Positions 1-10,900 of a stretch of 64,000 nt of DNA are shown piece by piece (the first letter of the stretch is position 1; every line of letters begins with the position of its first letter). Origin of the DNA: Excoecaria cochinchinensis (taxonomy: Eukaryota; Streptophyta; Magnoliopsida; Malpighiales; Euphorbiaceae). The notes under the pieces are model-generated. The model had not been told where the DNA came from. It saw nothing but the letters and a program-made list of their open reading frames with translations, and searched no databases. The stretch covers positions 248,001 through 312,000 of the forward strand of contig CANTUQ010000324.1 in the NCBI GenBank assembly GCA_947683425.1, read 5' to 3'. A program made the position numbers and the translations under genes.

Positions 1-129
1 AACCCCAAAAAAGGCCAAAAGTCAATTTCCGGCGAAAAAGGGGAGGGGGGGCTGACAGGCAAGTAGGGGCGTTGGAGTGCGCTGAGTTGCGGCCGAGGCC
101 GCGAGTCGTCGAATTTTTTTTAACCTTTT
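1..129. other. Unassigned GC-rich flank
   Basis: Short sequence left of the CRM-like element, with a GC-rich centre around positions 50-115 and no coding potential. The gypsy reading frame to its right stops being recognisable at about 130, so this is a junction with other DNA. The C-rich core next to a run resembling TTTTGGCC is loosely like the GC island of the Tat LTRs seen near 42590-42790, but the match is too weak to assign. Confidence 0.35.
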
Positions 130-915
130 TTGACAAAAGACTATCGATTTCAACCTTCTAAACTAGCAAGCTTATTCACAGGTAAAGCCATCAAATCCAA
201 AATAGTTAATGGGTTAAAACCATACACAATTTCAAATGGAGAAAAACCTGTAGAAGAATGTACAGCACGATTATATGAAAATTCAATGAATGGCAAACAA
301 TCTTCCCAAGTTTTCAAATTCTTCCCAACAATAGCACGCAACATGGTTCCTAAAGTTCTATTTACTACTTTTGTTTGTCCATCAGTTTGTGGATGACATG
401 TAGTAGAAAATAAAAAGCTTAGTACCCAACCTTCCCCACAAAACTCTCCAAAAATGACTCAGGAATTTAGCATCCCTATCTGACACAATGGTTCTTGGCA
501 CTCCATGAAGCCGAACCACCTCTCTAAAGAATAAATCAGCAATGTTTGCTGCATCATCTATTTTATGGCAAGCAATAAAATGCGCCATCTTACTAAATCT
601 GTCCACAACAACAAATATGCTATCTCTTCCCTTCCTAGTCCTAGGCAAACCCAATACAAAATCCATTGAGATATCAGTCCACGGTTCACTAGGTATAGGT
701 AAAGGTGTATAAAGTCCATGAGGCATAGACCTAGATTTAGCTTGTTTACATGCAATGCACTTGGAACAAATCCTTTCTACATCTCTCCTCATATTCGGCC
801 AATATAAATATTCACTAAGCATATTTAAGGTCTTGTGTACACCAAAATACCCCATTAAACCCCCACTATGTGATTCCCTAACAAGCAACTCCCTAATAGA
901 ACTTGTAGGAATGCA
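130..915 (-). pseudogene. Integrase remnant of the CRM-like element
   Basis: The product would insert element cDNA into the genome. The zinc-binding region ends in a CX2C pair (CSKCIAC), followed by the core with its first Asp in DISMDFVLGLP and its second in IVSDRDAKF. A one-base frameshift near 405-415 moves the third part of the core (HPQTDGQT, then FEIVYGFNP) to another frame. The residue after QTDGQT, where the family keeps the catalytic Glu, reads as Lys (AAA), so the DDE triad is broken independently of the frameshift. The C-terminal domain and any chromodomain or CR motif are missing because homology stops near 130. An in-frame TAA at 916-918 separates this part from RNase H. Confidence 0.85.
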
Positions 916-918
916 AAG

Positions 919-2340
919 TTATTTTCCTTTAAAAAGATATCCCTCATGTCTATAGTACTTGTCAAATGCAGTATTTTCACAAGCATGATACACAGTGGCA
1001 AAATCAGCATCATTAACATACAAATCTTTTAAATACTCAAATCCAAGCAACTTAGAAGTAAGCATAGAAATCAAAGCATACCTTCTAGATAGTGCATCAG
1101 CCACAACGTTTTCCTTACCTTGCTTGTATTTGATCACATATGGAAATGTTTCCAAAAACTCAACCCAACTTGCATGGCTCTTACTCAATTTACCTTGTCC
1201 CTTCAAATACTTGAGAGACTGGTGATTACTATGTATTACGAACTCCTTTGGCAGTAAGTAGTGCTCCCACACTTCAAGAGCTCTCACCAATGCATAAAGC
1301 TCCTTGTCATAGGTGGAATAGTTCAATACTGGACCACTTAACTTCTCACTGAAATAAGCTATGGGATGATTTTCCTGCATCAAAACAGCACCTATACCAA
1401 TCCCAGAAGCATCACATTCAATCTCAAAAGTCTTAGAAAAATCAGGTAAACGTAAAATAGGAGCAGTACATAATTTCTCTTTTAAAGTGCAAAATGCATT
1501 TTCTTGCTCTTTTTCCCATTTAAACCCAACATTCTTTTTAACAATCTCATTCAGTGGTGCAACAATAGTAGAGAAATCTCTAACAAACCGCCTATAAAAA
1601 CTAGCTAATCCATGGAAACTCCCTACCTCGGTCACTGACTTAGGCGTTGGCCATTCTTGAATAGCCCTCACCTTTTCAGAATCAACTTCCACTCCTTTAG
1701 AGCTCACTACAAAACCTAAGAAGACAACATTATCCAAGAAAAAAGAACACTTCTTAAGGTTTGCATACAACTTTTCTTTTCTCAACACATTCAAAATAGC
1801 TTTAACATGCGTAATATGTTCATTTAAGCACTTGCTGTAAACTAGAATGTCATCAAAGTAAACAACCACAAATTTACCAAGAAAATCACGCAAGACATGG
1901 TTCATTAATCGCATGAAAGTACTAGGTGGATTAGATAACCCGAAAGGCATTACTAACCACTCATACAATCCATATTTAGTCTTAAACGCAGTTTTCCATT
2001 CATCTCCCTCTTTCATCCTAATTTGATGATAGCCACTTTTTAAATCAATTTTAGTGAACATACATGCATTATGCAACTCATCTAGCATATCATCTAACCT
2101 AGGAATGGGGTGGCGATACTTTATAGGGATTTTGTTGACCGTTCTGCAATCGACACACATCCTCCATGTTCCATCTTTCTTGGGTACCAATAAGACCGGT
2201 ACAGCATAAGGACTCATGCTTTCCCTCACATTCCCCTTTTGAAGCAATTCATCCACTTGCCTCTGCAACTCCTTTGTCTCCTCTGGATTGCTTCGGTAAG
2301 CTGGACGGTTAGGTATTTGAGCCCCGGGTACAAGATCAAT
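919..2340 (-). pseudogene. Reverse transcriptase and RNase H of the CRM-like element
   Basis: This region would copy element RNA to DNA and degrade the RNA strand. Reading downstream: the VPVLLVPKKDGTWRMC motif, the KIDLKSGYHQIRM region, the MPFGLSNPPSTFMRLM region, then the catalytic YFDDILVYS box, a Ty3-type variant of YXDD. RNase H follows with ECDASGIGIGAVLMQ, YSTYDKELYAL and a degenerate HSNHQSLKYL, where the family normally has HSDH: the Asp there is replaced by Asn. The ENVVADALSRR motif ends the domain. The frame is the same as that of the protease region, but TAG at 2341-2343 replaces a family Gln before IDLVPGAQIPN. Confidence 0.9.
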
Positions 2341-2343
2341 CTA

Positions 2344-3313
2344 GTGCTCAATCCCTCTTAAGGGTGGTAATCCATGTGAAACTTCTTCTGGAAAGACATC
2401 TTCATATTCCTGCAATAAAGTCACAAAAACACTAGGAAACTCAGGGTTAAGATCAGTTTCAGTAAACAAAGTTTCCTTAAACCGAATCAAGACTAGAGCT
2501 CTCTTGCCTAAGTATGCACTTTTAACTTCTCTCTGTTTTGCATAAAAACATGATTGTTTCTTAACTTTTTCACTCCTTTCAATTTCTTTTTTCTCAATTC
2601 TCACATCATTCTTTTTCTTTTCACTCACTAACTTTTTCTCTTCTGCACATCCCACTTTCTTTTGCTCACTTGTGCAATCACTCACCATTGGGCCTTTATT
2701 CATATTCTTTTCTCTCATGGCCTCTTTTCTCTCTTCTTTCTTTTTCACTTCACTACCCAAACTCCCACTTGAAGTTTACTGAATTTTCAATTGCTCAAGG
2801 TAAGTTTCTTTAGGTGACAAAGGTGCAAGAGTAATCTTATGTCCGTTATGGACAAAAGAATACCTATTCTTAAACCCATCATGCACAACACGCCTATCAA
2901 ATTGCCAAGGCCTACCCAATAACATATGACCAGCTTGCATTGGTACTACATCACATACAATCTCATCTGCGTACCTACCAATGGAAAATGCAACTACCAC
3001 TTGCTTGGTCACTTTAACTTCACCACTATCATTTAACCATTGCAGCCTATATGGGTTAGGATGCTTTTCACATTTCAAGCTCAATTTTTCTACCAAAGTA
3101 GTACTAGCTACATTAGTGCATCTATCCCCATCTATGATTAGGCTATAAGCCTTCCCACTTATCAAGCATCTAGTGTGAAATATACGTTCCCTTTGTTCTA
3201 GGCCATCTTCCTTCACATTTATATTCAAAACACGCCTAGTAACTAAAGCCTTCCCTTTTACAGCATATTCAACACTCTCATCATTATCTGAACAATCTTC
3301 TAAAGGTGGCATA
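2344..3313 (-). pseudogene. Protease and protease-RT linker of the CRM-like element
   Basis: An aspartic-protease-like domain lies in the first part. The active-site region reads LIIDGDRCTNVAS, where related plant elements usually have a DGG- or DGS-type triad, so it is probably damaged. Further on, GHMLLGRPWQFDR is the usual second half of the fold. A TGA-class break at 2773-2775 interrupts the frame just after QLKIQ. The following linker is rich in Lys and Glu (2530-2760), then EDVFPEEVSHGLPPLRGIEH leads into the RT. The frame is offset from gag because of a single-base deletion near 3370. Confidence 0.8.
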
Positions 3314-3314
3314 C

Positions 3315-4078
3315 TCAATTCACTATCATCAGACTCATTCCCATTATCAGACTTAGAAATAATTTTTCCCCCTTAATAAACATAGTTTTTCTATTAGGAC
3401 ATTTAGATGCATAATGACCACGTCCCTGACACTTAAAACACTTTATATCCCTATGTTTATAAAGCTTAGGTGAAGGATCAGTAGTACCTTTTTGGAATGA
3501 AGTACTCTTTTCCTTGCCTTTGTTTGTTTCATAGTCTTTCTCCTTAGAAGCCGAATGGTACTCCTTCTTTTCTTCATTTTTACTCCATTTCGGATTCCAT
3601 TTATTGTTGGAATTTGAAAATAACCTTACTGCCCTCCTTTGCTTTTGTTGCCTCTCCATTTTCATGGCAATATTTACTAGGTCCTCCATTACTCTATAAT
3701 GTTGTAAGTCCACCACATCAGCAATTTCCCTATTCAAACCTCCCATGAACCGAGCCATAGTAACCTCTTCTTCCTCTTTTATATTGGCTTTAATCATGAG
3801 CATCTCCATTTCCTTGTGATAATCCTCCACTGTTCTAGCTCCTTGAGTGAGCCTATGTAATTGCTGGTGCAACTCTCTATAGTAGTAGGATGGTACAAAC
3901 CTCCTCTTCATTACTCTCTTCATTTCTTCCCAGGTAGAGATAGGCGGATCCCCATTCCTCCTTCTACTCTAAACTAACTCATTCCACCAAACCAGCGCAT
4001 AATCACTAAACTCCACTGCTACTATCCTTACTTTCTTGTCTTTAGAATAGTTATAACAAGCAAAAATCATGTCCACCT
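3315..4078 (-). pseudogene. Gag remnant with CCHC zinc knuckle (CRM-like element)
   Basis: This is the capsid/nucleocapsid part. The N-terminal piece (4078 to about 3970) contains FSDYALVWWNEL, then an in-frame stop at 3969-3971, then the conserved EEMKRVMKRRFVPSYYYREL block. A Lys/Glu-rich stretch leads to the zinc knuckle CFKCQGRGHYASKC at 3399-3440, a perfect CX2CX4HX4C. A one-base loss in the G run near 3370 shifts the frame before the protease. The true start is missing, because the gag 5' end is cut by the LTR start at 4079. Confidence 0.85.
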
Positions 4079-4435
4079 TGTAACACCCCCACTGCCGCCC
4101 CGGTTCGAAGGGCACCGGCGGGCGCGCTACCCGACGCTCACTCACAACATACATACATACATGCACTAAGCGAAAGCATTCTCTAAGAATAATAATAATA
4201 AAGGTAGAACATAAATCTCATATAATCAAAATATAGAGTTATTTACAATAGCAAAAAGATTACATCTTAAATCCTTACAAAGAGTTACAAGAGCCACTAT
4301 ACAAAAATACTACATACAAAAAGAATTACAGGAGGAGATAGCAAAAACAACTCTACTCCTATGTGGCCGACTTGCAGATGCACGACATGAGTAATCTCCC
4401 AAAATCATGTCACCTACACAGGACAAGAATCCGTG

Positions 4436-4453
4436 CTAAGCGATAACGCTTAG
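4436..4453 (-). promoter_or_regulatory. Conserved LTR stem-loop, copy a
   Basis: CTAAGCG-ATAA-CGCTTAG, followed by TGGGG on the plus strand. The seven-base stem is perfect. It starts about 358 bases from the LTR edge, like the equivalents in the other chromovirus LTRs. Confidence 0.6.
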
Positions 4454-4695
4454 TGGGGAGGAACAAAACACAATAGAACACTGTACAATAATATCATGCA
4501 CTAATACTTAAATGAAAACATGCATCAACAGTACAGAAACCGCTAAAAATCAGAGGACAGAAATATTTATATATATATCACGAATCACTGTATGAGATTA
4601 GAATTGAAAACAGAAATCACGAAACAAATACTAATAATCACAATCACGCAATAGACAAACACTTCACTAAACCAATACTAAACTCTTCACACAAT

Positions 4696-4934
4696 AGCCT
4701 GAATTTCAATGGTGGAGGATACGGGAACATGGCACGGGAGACCGAAGCCTCAAAAACATTTTTAATACCCGAAGGTAGCGCGGGAGACCGGAGTCTCAAA
4801 ACATTTTATCACTACACGGAAGATGACCATCTCGGAGGTCGACCGCTTCGCCCAAATGGGGCGGACACGGGTAGCTGCACTCACAAACCCTTCTTAAGCA
4901 TGCTTAATTATCCACTACCTTGACACTTCAGGCT
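4696..4934 (-). promoter_or_regulatory. Conserved multi-hairpin LTR module, copy a
   Basis: The closing arms are AGCCTG...GGATACGGG on the left and TATCCACTACC...CAGGCT on the right. Inside are a TACC-CGAA-GGTA hairpin, a GCCCAAATGGGGC palindrome, and the self-complementary TTAAGCATGCTTAA at 4894-4907. The same order recurs in the other LTR families of the window, with the stems preserved while the bases differ. Confidence 0.6.
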
Positions 4935-5756
4935 CGACAACTCGCACTTAAACACACACTGACTATATAAGTCTCGAATCAAAACTCCCACATCCAATAA
5001 TAATTCACTACTACGACACTAGTATAATAAAGTCAACAAGACACAAACTCAATCATGTACCATGCAATAGTGAGAAACCGTACAAAGTGGAACCAAAGAA
5101 TCACATTCAGAAAATAGGGCAGGCAGGAAGGGATTCTGTAGCGATCGCGATGTGTGTCGCGCTCGCGACAGAATACAGAGTGCCCCGTTGCGGGCTCGCG
5201 TTAACAGGCATGCTCACGATGATGCACGCTCGGTAGATCCATGTAAAACTGACCTCTGTCATGCTCGCAACAGAGACCGGCCGCTTCCTCCTCGCGCCCA
5301 CGCCCGGCAGCATGCTTGCGTTGAGGAATCGGCTACCGAGCTCTCTATCGTGCTCGCGACATAGTCCTACACTATAACCCAGCTGTGTTGGCCTAGCTGC
5401 GACTGTAACACCCATTACCCCTAAAGAGGGACGTCGGAGCGCTACACACACAACTCATATAATCTCATACAAAAACTCAAAACATGTTAGGGAAACAAGT
5501 ACCTTTAAATCAAAAGATATTAAATCCATAAATATATAATCATATAGTTTAACAAAAAGGAATTTGTAACCATTAAACATATACATATACAAAATCTTCC
5601 TTTACAAAAAGTTACATTTCCCAAAATCAGCTCCCATGTACAAAAATACAGCGGAAGACACAACATAGACTCCATCAAAATATAGACGTCAGTGGCCCAC
5701 CTGCAGATCTCCGACTCCACGAAGAACCCACCACCTACACGGGAAAAGAACCCGTG

Positions 5757-5774
5757 CTAAGCGATAACGCTTAG
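5757..5774 (-). promoter_or_regulatory. Conserved LTR stem-loop, copy b
   Basis: CTAAGCG-ATAA-CGCTTAG followed by TGGGG, about 354 bases from the LTR edge at 5404. It is identical in stem and loop to copy a although the surrounding LTR sequence is strongly diverged. Confidence 0.6.
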
Positions 5775-6005
5775 TGGGGAGAAGAACACAAATATATATA
5801 ATAACACAGGCTTATAAACGCATGTTTCTCATGCTTATAACAAGTATTTATCATACACGTATATCGGAAGGTAAACATTCAGATCCGAATACAAGTATCA
5901 CATTTTAGCATGTCGCATCATATATATATATACACACGTAACATATATACATATCATATAACTGATAATTTCATATAACCATCGCATGTAATAAACTCAA
6001 GTAAT

Positions 6006-6257
6006 AGCCTGATTACTCGCTAATTAGTGGATACGGGTACTAATGATATTGATAGGACACAGTATCCCAAGCATATGGAGACATGGGCCTTAAAACATTT
6101 CATGACCATGTATACTCAAAAGTATACCGGAGACCGAGGCCTCAAACATCTTATGTGACCCAAATTGGGCCTGCATGTAAAAAGATAACATATAGTAGCT
6201 GCACTCACACCACCCTTGATAAGCGCTTATCTATCCACTAACTATGACTACCAGGCT
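6006..6257 (-). promoter_or_regulatory. Conserved multi-hairpin LTR module, copy b
   Basis: The closing arms AGCCTG...TAGTGGATA (6006-6033) and TATCCACTA...CAGGCT (6232-6257) are complementary. Internal elements are a TATACT-CAAA-AGTATA hairpin, CCCAAATTGGG, and the self-complementary GATAAGCGCTTATC at 6218-6231, which occupies the place of TTAGGCATGCCTAA in other families. Confidence 0.6.
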
Positions 6258-8020
6258 CAAATAACAACTCAATCATGATCTAAAATAATTATCATATAAC
6301 TGAGGATAAATCAAGTATAATCATGTTATTTTATGAATACATGTATGTTGGTCAAACTTAGAAACATGTACATCATACACATATTTGTCATTCAATTTGC
6401 TAACCTTCACATAATTATATATTTGCTACTTTATTAGCTAAATTACCAATCTTAATCATACTCATAAGTTTTTCCTAATGATAACTACTTTTATAGTCAT
6501 TTAATAACCCTAATTATGCATAATATGTTGAGGGGAAAGGTAGGGGATTGATCCATGCCAACCATGGGCTTAAAAATGAAGAATAAAAGGCTTATATGTG
6601 CTTTTCTATCGCGAGGTCACGACAGAGGCTCACCTCAGGAACCCTTCGAGACTGGTTTTCACTCCCGACTTACATAGCAAAAATCGACCTCTAGACCTCA
6701 TTTTTAGGAAAAATGGTCTCTTAAAAATTTTTCCCCTAGGTCTTATCTTTCAAATGGGAAAAGTTTCAGGTCCATTGGATTCCTAGATTAATAGATATAC
6801 TTTAAACATTACAGACTGTTCAAATGAACCCGTCTAAGTAGAAGCACGTCTGTTTTTGCTATTTTTAAGCCACCTACACTCAGAATTAAATTATGGTCTC
6901 TCTTAGACTTTTTGAGGCACAAAAGTCATGGTTCAAATGGAGCAATAAACACTCATATTGGAGTTGTAAAACGCCATCTATAATCAAAACAATACACAGA
7001 GGTCCAGTAAAATTTAAGCATAATTTCCTTTAAATTAGTGTTCATGCCCTAGCTAAAGTCTCATGACAATCAACCAACAATTCCAATAAAATTCAACTAT
7101 ATATCTCATCTATATCATCTATCAATTAACACATATTCACACACAAATTCCATATGCATATAATCACACATCAAATGAACAAAATTACACACAAACACAT
7201 ATAAACAACCAAAGCTCCCAAACCTGGAATGGAGCTCAAAACTTCTCTTCCTTCAAGCCACAACCTTTCCTTTCCCTTTTTCCTTTCTCTTTTCTTTAGA
7301 TTCTTGTAGCCAATCAAAATAATAACTCCATTAACCCAAGAATATAACCTTTAAAAACCCACTCAATCCCGTAGAAGGAGAAGAAGAAGAAGAATTCCCA
7401 AAGTAAATACAGCCACTTACCTCTTGGAATCCTTCAAAGCTCAAACCCTAGTCCAAAGATTGAAGAACACCCACATGCAAGACTTGAGAGAGCAGAAAAA
7501 TGATGATAAGAGAAGAGAGAGGACGTGAGAAGAGAGAAAGAGCAGCTTCAAGTGGCTTCCACGAGAAGCTTCCCTTCTTTTCTTCCCTCTCTCTACTCCC
7601 TCAAATCACATTTAATGCTCCCAACAACTCACACACATGTCACTTTACTATTGGACCTCTTAATCTCATATTTTGACTAACAAACCATGGCACCAAACTT
7701 GACCCACACCATATAATTCCTTATATAACACTTTTTACATCCAAGTTACCATACACAAATACTACTAGATTTTTCCACAACAAAAGTACCCTACATATAT
7801 ACATCACATGTATACCATATAATTCCTTCATTTAACTTAATTAAATTAATTCTTTGCAATAAAATCCTTATTATCCAAAATTTCTCTTGCTCAAATTATC
7901 AAAATTACCCTTAATTTTCTGACTTAGCACGCAATTTTCGACTAGGGCCTTTTTGGGTTGTTACAGCGATGACTCTCCGAAGGCAACTCCTTCCACACCT
8001 GCACAGGTAAACACACCGTG

Positions 8021-8039
8021 CTAAGCGATAAACACTTAG
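8021..8039 (-). promoter_or_regulatory. Conserved LTR stem-loop, copy c (mutated stem)
   Basis: CTAAGCG-ATAAA-CACTTAG. The partner copy in the right LTR has CGCTTAG, so one stem pair has been lost here by a G-to-A change. Confidence 0.55.
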
Positions 8040-8262
8040 TGGGGAAACACACAAATCAAATGGACGACCATTCACAATGGTCTTCAAGCAAAACACATAC
8101 AGATGGCATACTCAAAAATATGCATTAGATAAGAGTATGAACATATGAGCATATAGAGTCATACATTTGATATAACATAACTGTCTTTATAATATCACAT
8201 TAATAAACATATTCGGATTATACATTCTCAAAATTAGCAAAACAAATCCAAACAATAAAGCA

Positions 8263-8535
8263 CCTGATGACTCAAGGTAGTGGATAACGAGTGAACGAAC
8301 AGTACTTTATGGGTACGAACCGATTACAGATAGTACCTTATGGGTACGAATCGAAAACCAATTTACTTTATCATTTGCAAAACGTTTTATAAAGGGACCT
8401 TAAACAAGATCCAAACACATTAGAGGGTTCGCGAGGAACCAAACGGGACCTGATTGGGGTCCAAAATGAACTGACGCTACAACTATAAGACTCTATTAGG
8501 CATGCCTAACTATCCACTTAGTTGACTCGCAGGCT
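8263..8535 (-). promoter_or_regulatory. Conserved multi-hairpin LTR module, copy c
   Basis: Closing arms CCTG...AGTGGATA and TATCCACT...CAGG. Two successive GTAC hairpins of the form GTACC-TTAT-GGGTAC, then GGTTC-GCGAG-GAACC (8426-8440), a GGGACC...GGGTCC pair, and the self-complementary TTAGGCATGCCTAA at 8496-8509. Confidence 0.65.
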
Positions 8536-8724
8536 AAATTACACAGTTAACGTCCATAGTTCAATTATAACAAGCAAAGAATTCACATACTTTGATAAAT
8601 CTATACATGCAAATATCATCCATCTTACTAGTATACAGCTCATAATAAGTGACAATGTGTGTTAAAATCAATAATTTAACATCCCTAAATCATGTGAAAT
8701 AAATAAGATTTTATTGCAAAAATA

Positions 8725-9062
8725 GGGTAGGTCACGGTGGTAACCAGATTGGTTGTCACCATGACATACCAAGGATCTCGGCAGAATGCAAGTCTAGGGT
8801 ACCTCACGGTGGTAACCCATTAGGTTGTCAACGTGACATACCCAAACCCCAAAATAAAATGCACTTTTGGGGTACCTCACGGTGGTAACCCATTAGGTTG
8901 TCACCGTGACATACCCACTGCCCAAAATAGAAACAAAAGTCTGGACACCTCATGGTGGTAACCCAAAATGGTTGCCACCGTGGCATGTCCAAACTCACGG
9001 CAGAATGCATCTGGTGCGTGCCTCACGGTCGCAACCAAATTGGTTGCCACCGTGACCCATGC
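8725..9062. repeat. GC-rich palindrome array in the left LTR of element C
   Basis: Five to six degenerate units of about 65-75 bp, each built around an inverted repeat of the form CACGGTGGTAACC ... GGTTGTCACCGTG separated by a few bases. The units are joined by ACATACCCA-type spacers. The array sits directly beyond the multi-hairpin module, where other families carry TCGCG palindromes. Confidence 0.75.
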
Positions 9063-10031
9063 CCCGATGCGATACCCAAGAGCAAATTCCCACATCATTC
9101 AAGCCAAAAATCCCAAAACTTCTCACTTCAACCAATAAATACTCACTCAAACTATAAAAATAAACCAATCAAACATCATTAAATCTTGCCATAAAGAAGT
9201 CCTACTCATGAATTCTAAAAACAACATCAAATTACACATTCAACCTCATCACTATTCATACCACAACTCCATCAATCACACATTTGGTTCAATAACTCAC
9301 AATCAAGGTTTCATGAACACTAGAAATCAAAACCCATAACATAATAACCAATAAAAACATCAAGAACATCAAAAATTTCCAGAATTTCATCCAAATTATG
9401 AATTGCCAACAATGCATAAAACACAAATTCCCAAACCTTGAAATCCTTAGCTCCAAATTAATGAGCTCCACTAGATCCAACCTTTTCTTTGCCCTTTGGC
9501 TCATGGGGAGGCTCAACTAAACATCAAACCACAAAAACACATAAACACAAAACTCTAACTTAGATCCAAACCCAGAAAGTATGAAGAAGAAAGATGAAGA
9601 AGAGGAAGAAGAAGATGGAAAATGCAGAAAACTTACTAATTAAATGCAAGGTGTGATCAATTCCCACTACCAAGAGCTTGAATCCAAGGTAGGGCAACTA
9701 AAGAGTGAAAAAGAGGGAGAAGAGCAGTAGAGGGAGGAGAGGAACGGGAAAAGGGATAGGAAAATCTGATTTCCTATTTTCCTTTCCTCCTTTTACTTAC
9801 CCTTGCCCAAACCCTAGACACATGGCATCTCTCTAGTGGTGGAAATCAACCACTCACACACTACAAACATACATCATGGACACACAAAGAACACCCTACT
9901 AAAACACACCCTACCATGGTATGAGCAACCACACACACAAACACAGCCCCAAGAACACACTCTACAAACATATGAGTAAGCACACCCAAGTGCAACCCAA
10001 CTAATTCACACCCTAACATCACACATGCACC

Positions 10032-10320
10032 ACTACAAGAAAATTGACTTTTAACGACCAAAATTTAACGAAGGGATAAAAATTCGGTCGTTAAAATATA
10101 CAAATAACGAAGGGAAATTAATCCGGTCATTAGTTCTTAAATTTTATTGTTATATAATGAGTGGATTAAATACGGTAGTTAAAGCAATAAAAATTCGGTC
10201 ATTAAAGTATACAAATAACAAAGGGAAATTAATCCGGTCGTTAATTCTTAAATTTTATTATTATATAGCAAAGGGATTAAATCCGGTCATTAAAGCAATA
10301 AAAATCCGGTAGTTAATGGT
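10032..10320. repeat. Left terminal and subterminal repeats of the CACTA-like element
   Basis: The terminal ACTACAAGAAAA is followed by alternating AACGAAGGG and CGGTCGTTAA / CGGTCATTAA motifs in both orientations. In CACTA elements such arrays are the binding sites of the element's own DNA-binding protein; that role here is by analogy. Confidence 0.75.
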
Positions 10321-10329
10321 GTGAATTAG

Positions 10330-10900
10330 TGTGAATTATGAGAAGTAGAAAAAGAAAAGAGAGGGAAAGTCACGGAAGGGAGGCATAATGGGAAAGAGAC
10401 CGCGGAAGAGAGAGAGAGAGAGAGGGGAGAGAGAAAGACGGCGGCACGGCGGAAGGGGCGAGGAGGCTGTCAACGGTCGACGGCGAGCAACCGGCTCTTC
10501 ACAATGCCGATCTCGGTGTCTTATTTCCCGTCGCGACGTCACCGTTCCAGGAGAGCGGGAGGAAAATGGCGAGCTTCTTTTGTATTTTCTGGCCAGCTCC
10601 AGCGGCGAACGACGACACAAATTGCACGATGGGACTCCTGGAGGGGAGGCGAATCTTCCGGTACTCATGGGTGGTCCTCAATCGCCAGCGACGAGCATAT
10701 CGGTGTTGTGAAGAATCGAGATCTCCGACGTCGATTTCGGTGAAATGAAGGGCAGTCATGGCGCGTGACCACCAAAAAAGAAACCCCGACGCCTTGAGCT
10801 TCCTTTCGGTGGTTTCGGTGCCTCCGGTGGAGCTCTGGCGAGACTTCGGCGAGGCTCCGGGGACGGTGAAGGGACCAAAAATAGTAGAAAAATTTGTAAG
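10330..10900. other. GC-rich segment inside the CACTA-like element, origin unknown
   Basis: It is much richer in GC than the surrounding transposon, with GAGAGAGA and GGCGG tracts. Overlapping short open frames exist on both strands, none with a recognisable domain, so I do not call a protein. It looks like the promoter-5'UTR-first-exon region of a plant gene, and could be a further captured fragment. Its right edge lies near AAAATTTGTAAGT at 10888-10900, which could serve as a splice donor. Confidence 0.4.

Larger units (their letters stand above)
130..4078 (-). mobile_element. CRM-like Ty3/gypsy chromovirus, truncated at both ends
   Basis: On the minus strand the order is gag (with CCHC zinc knuckle), protease, reverse transcriptase, RNase H, integrase, which is the Ty3/gypsy order. 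The RT wording (WLVMPFGL, VVYFDDILVYS) and the integrase phrase MDFVLGLPR are those I associate with CRM-type plant chromoviruses. The clade is by recognition, not by a tree. No LTR or primer site remains: the gag end is cut by a TGTAACACC LTR at 4079, and the integrase C-terminus and 3' LTR are replaced at about 130. At least four in-frame stops and two frameshifts make it non-autonomous. It is the oldest-looking gypsy copy in the left part of the window. Confidence 0.85.
4079..5365 (-). repeat. Chromovirus-type LTR fragment (3' part in element sense)
   Basis: It begins TGTAACACCCCC on the plus strand, the usual LTR edge of these elements read from the 3' end. It carries the stem-loop CTAAGCGATAACGCTTAG at 4436-4453, the structured module at 4696-4934 and a TCGCG palindrome region at 5130-5365, all in the order seen in the other chromovirus LTRs. 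At 5366 the sequence switches without a gap to the LTR of element C. No coding capacity. The five bases before the edge, CACCT, are the candidate left target-site duplication. No matching partner in an appropriate position was found. Confidence 0.7.
5404..7965 (-). mobile_element. Solo LTR of a gypsy (chromovirus-type) family, 2562 bp
   Basis: It starts TGTAACACCC and ends GTTGTTACA, with no coding region. It is flanked by GCGAC (5399-5403) and GCGAT (7966-7970), a 5-bp target-site duplication with one change. The right LTR of element C shows the unoccupied sequence CTGCGATGACTC at about 23010, which confirms the insertion boundaries. Inside are a CTAAGCG stem-loop, the multi-hairpin module, a single degenerate TCGCG palindrome near 6606 and a purine-rich AGAAGAAGAAG tract near 7378. 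The orientation is minus, by comparison with LTRs whose polyprotein is attached. Solo LTRs arise by recombination between the two LTRs of a full element. Confidence 0.85.
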
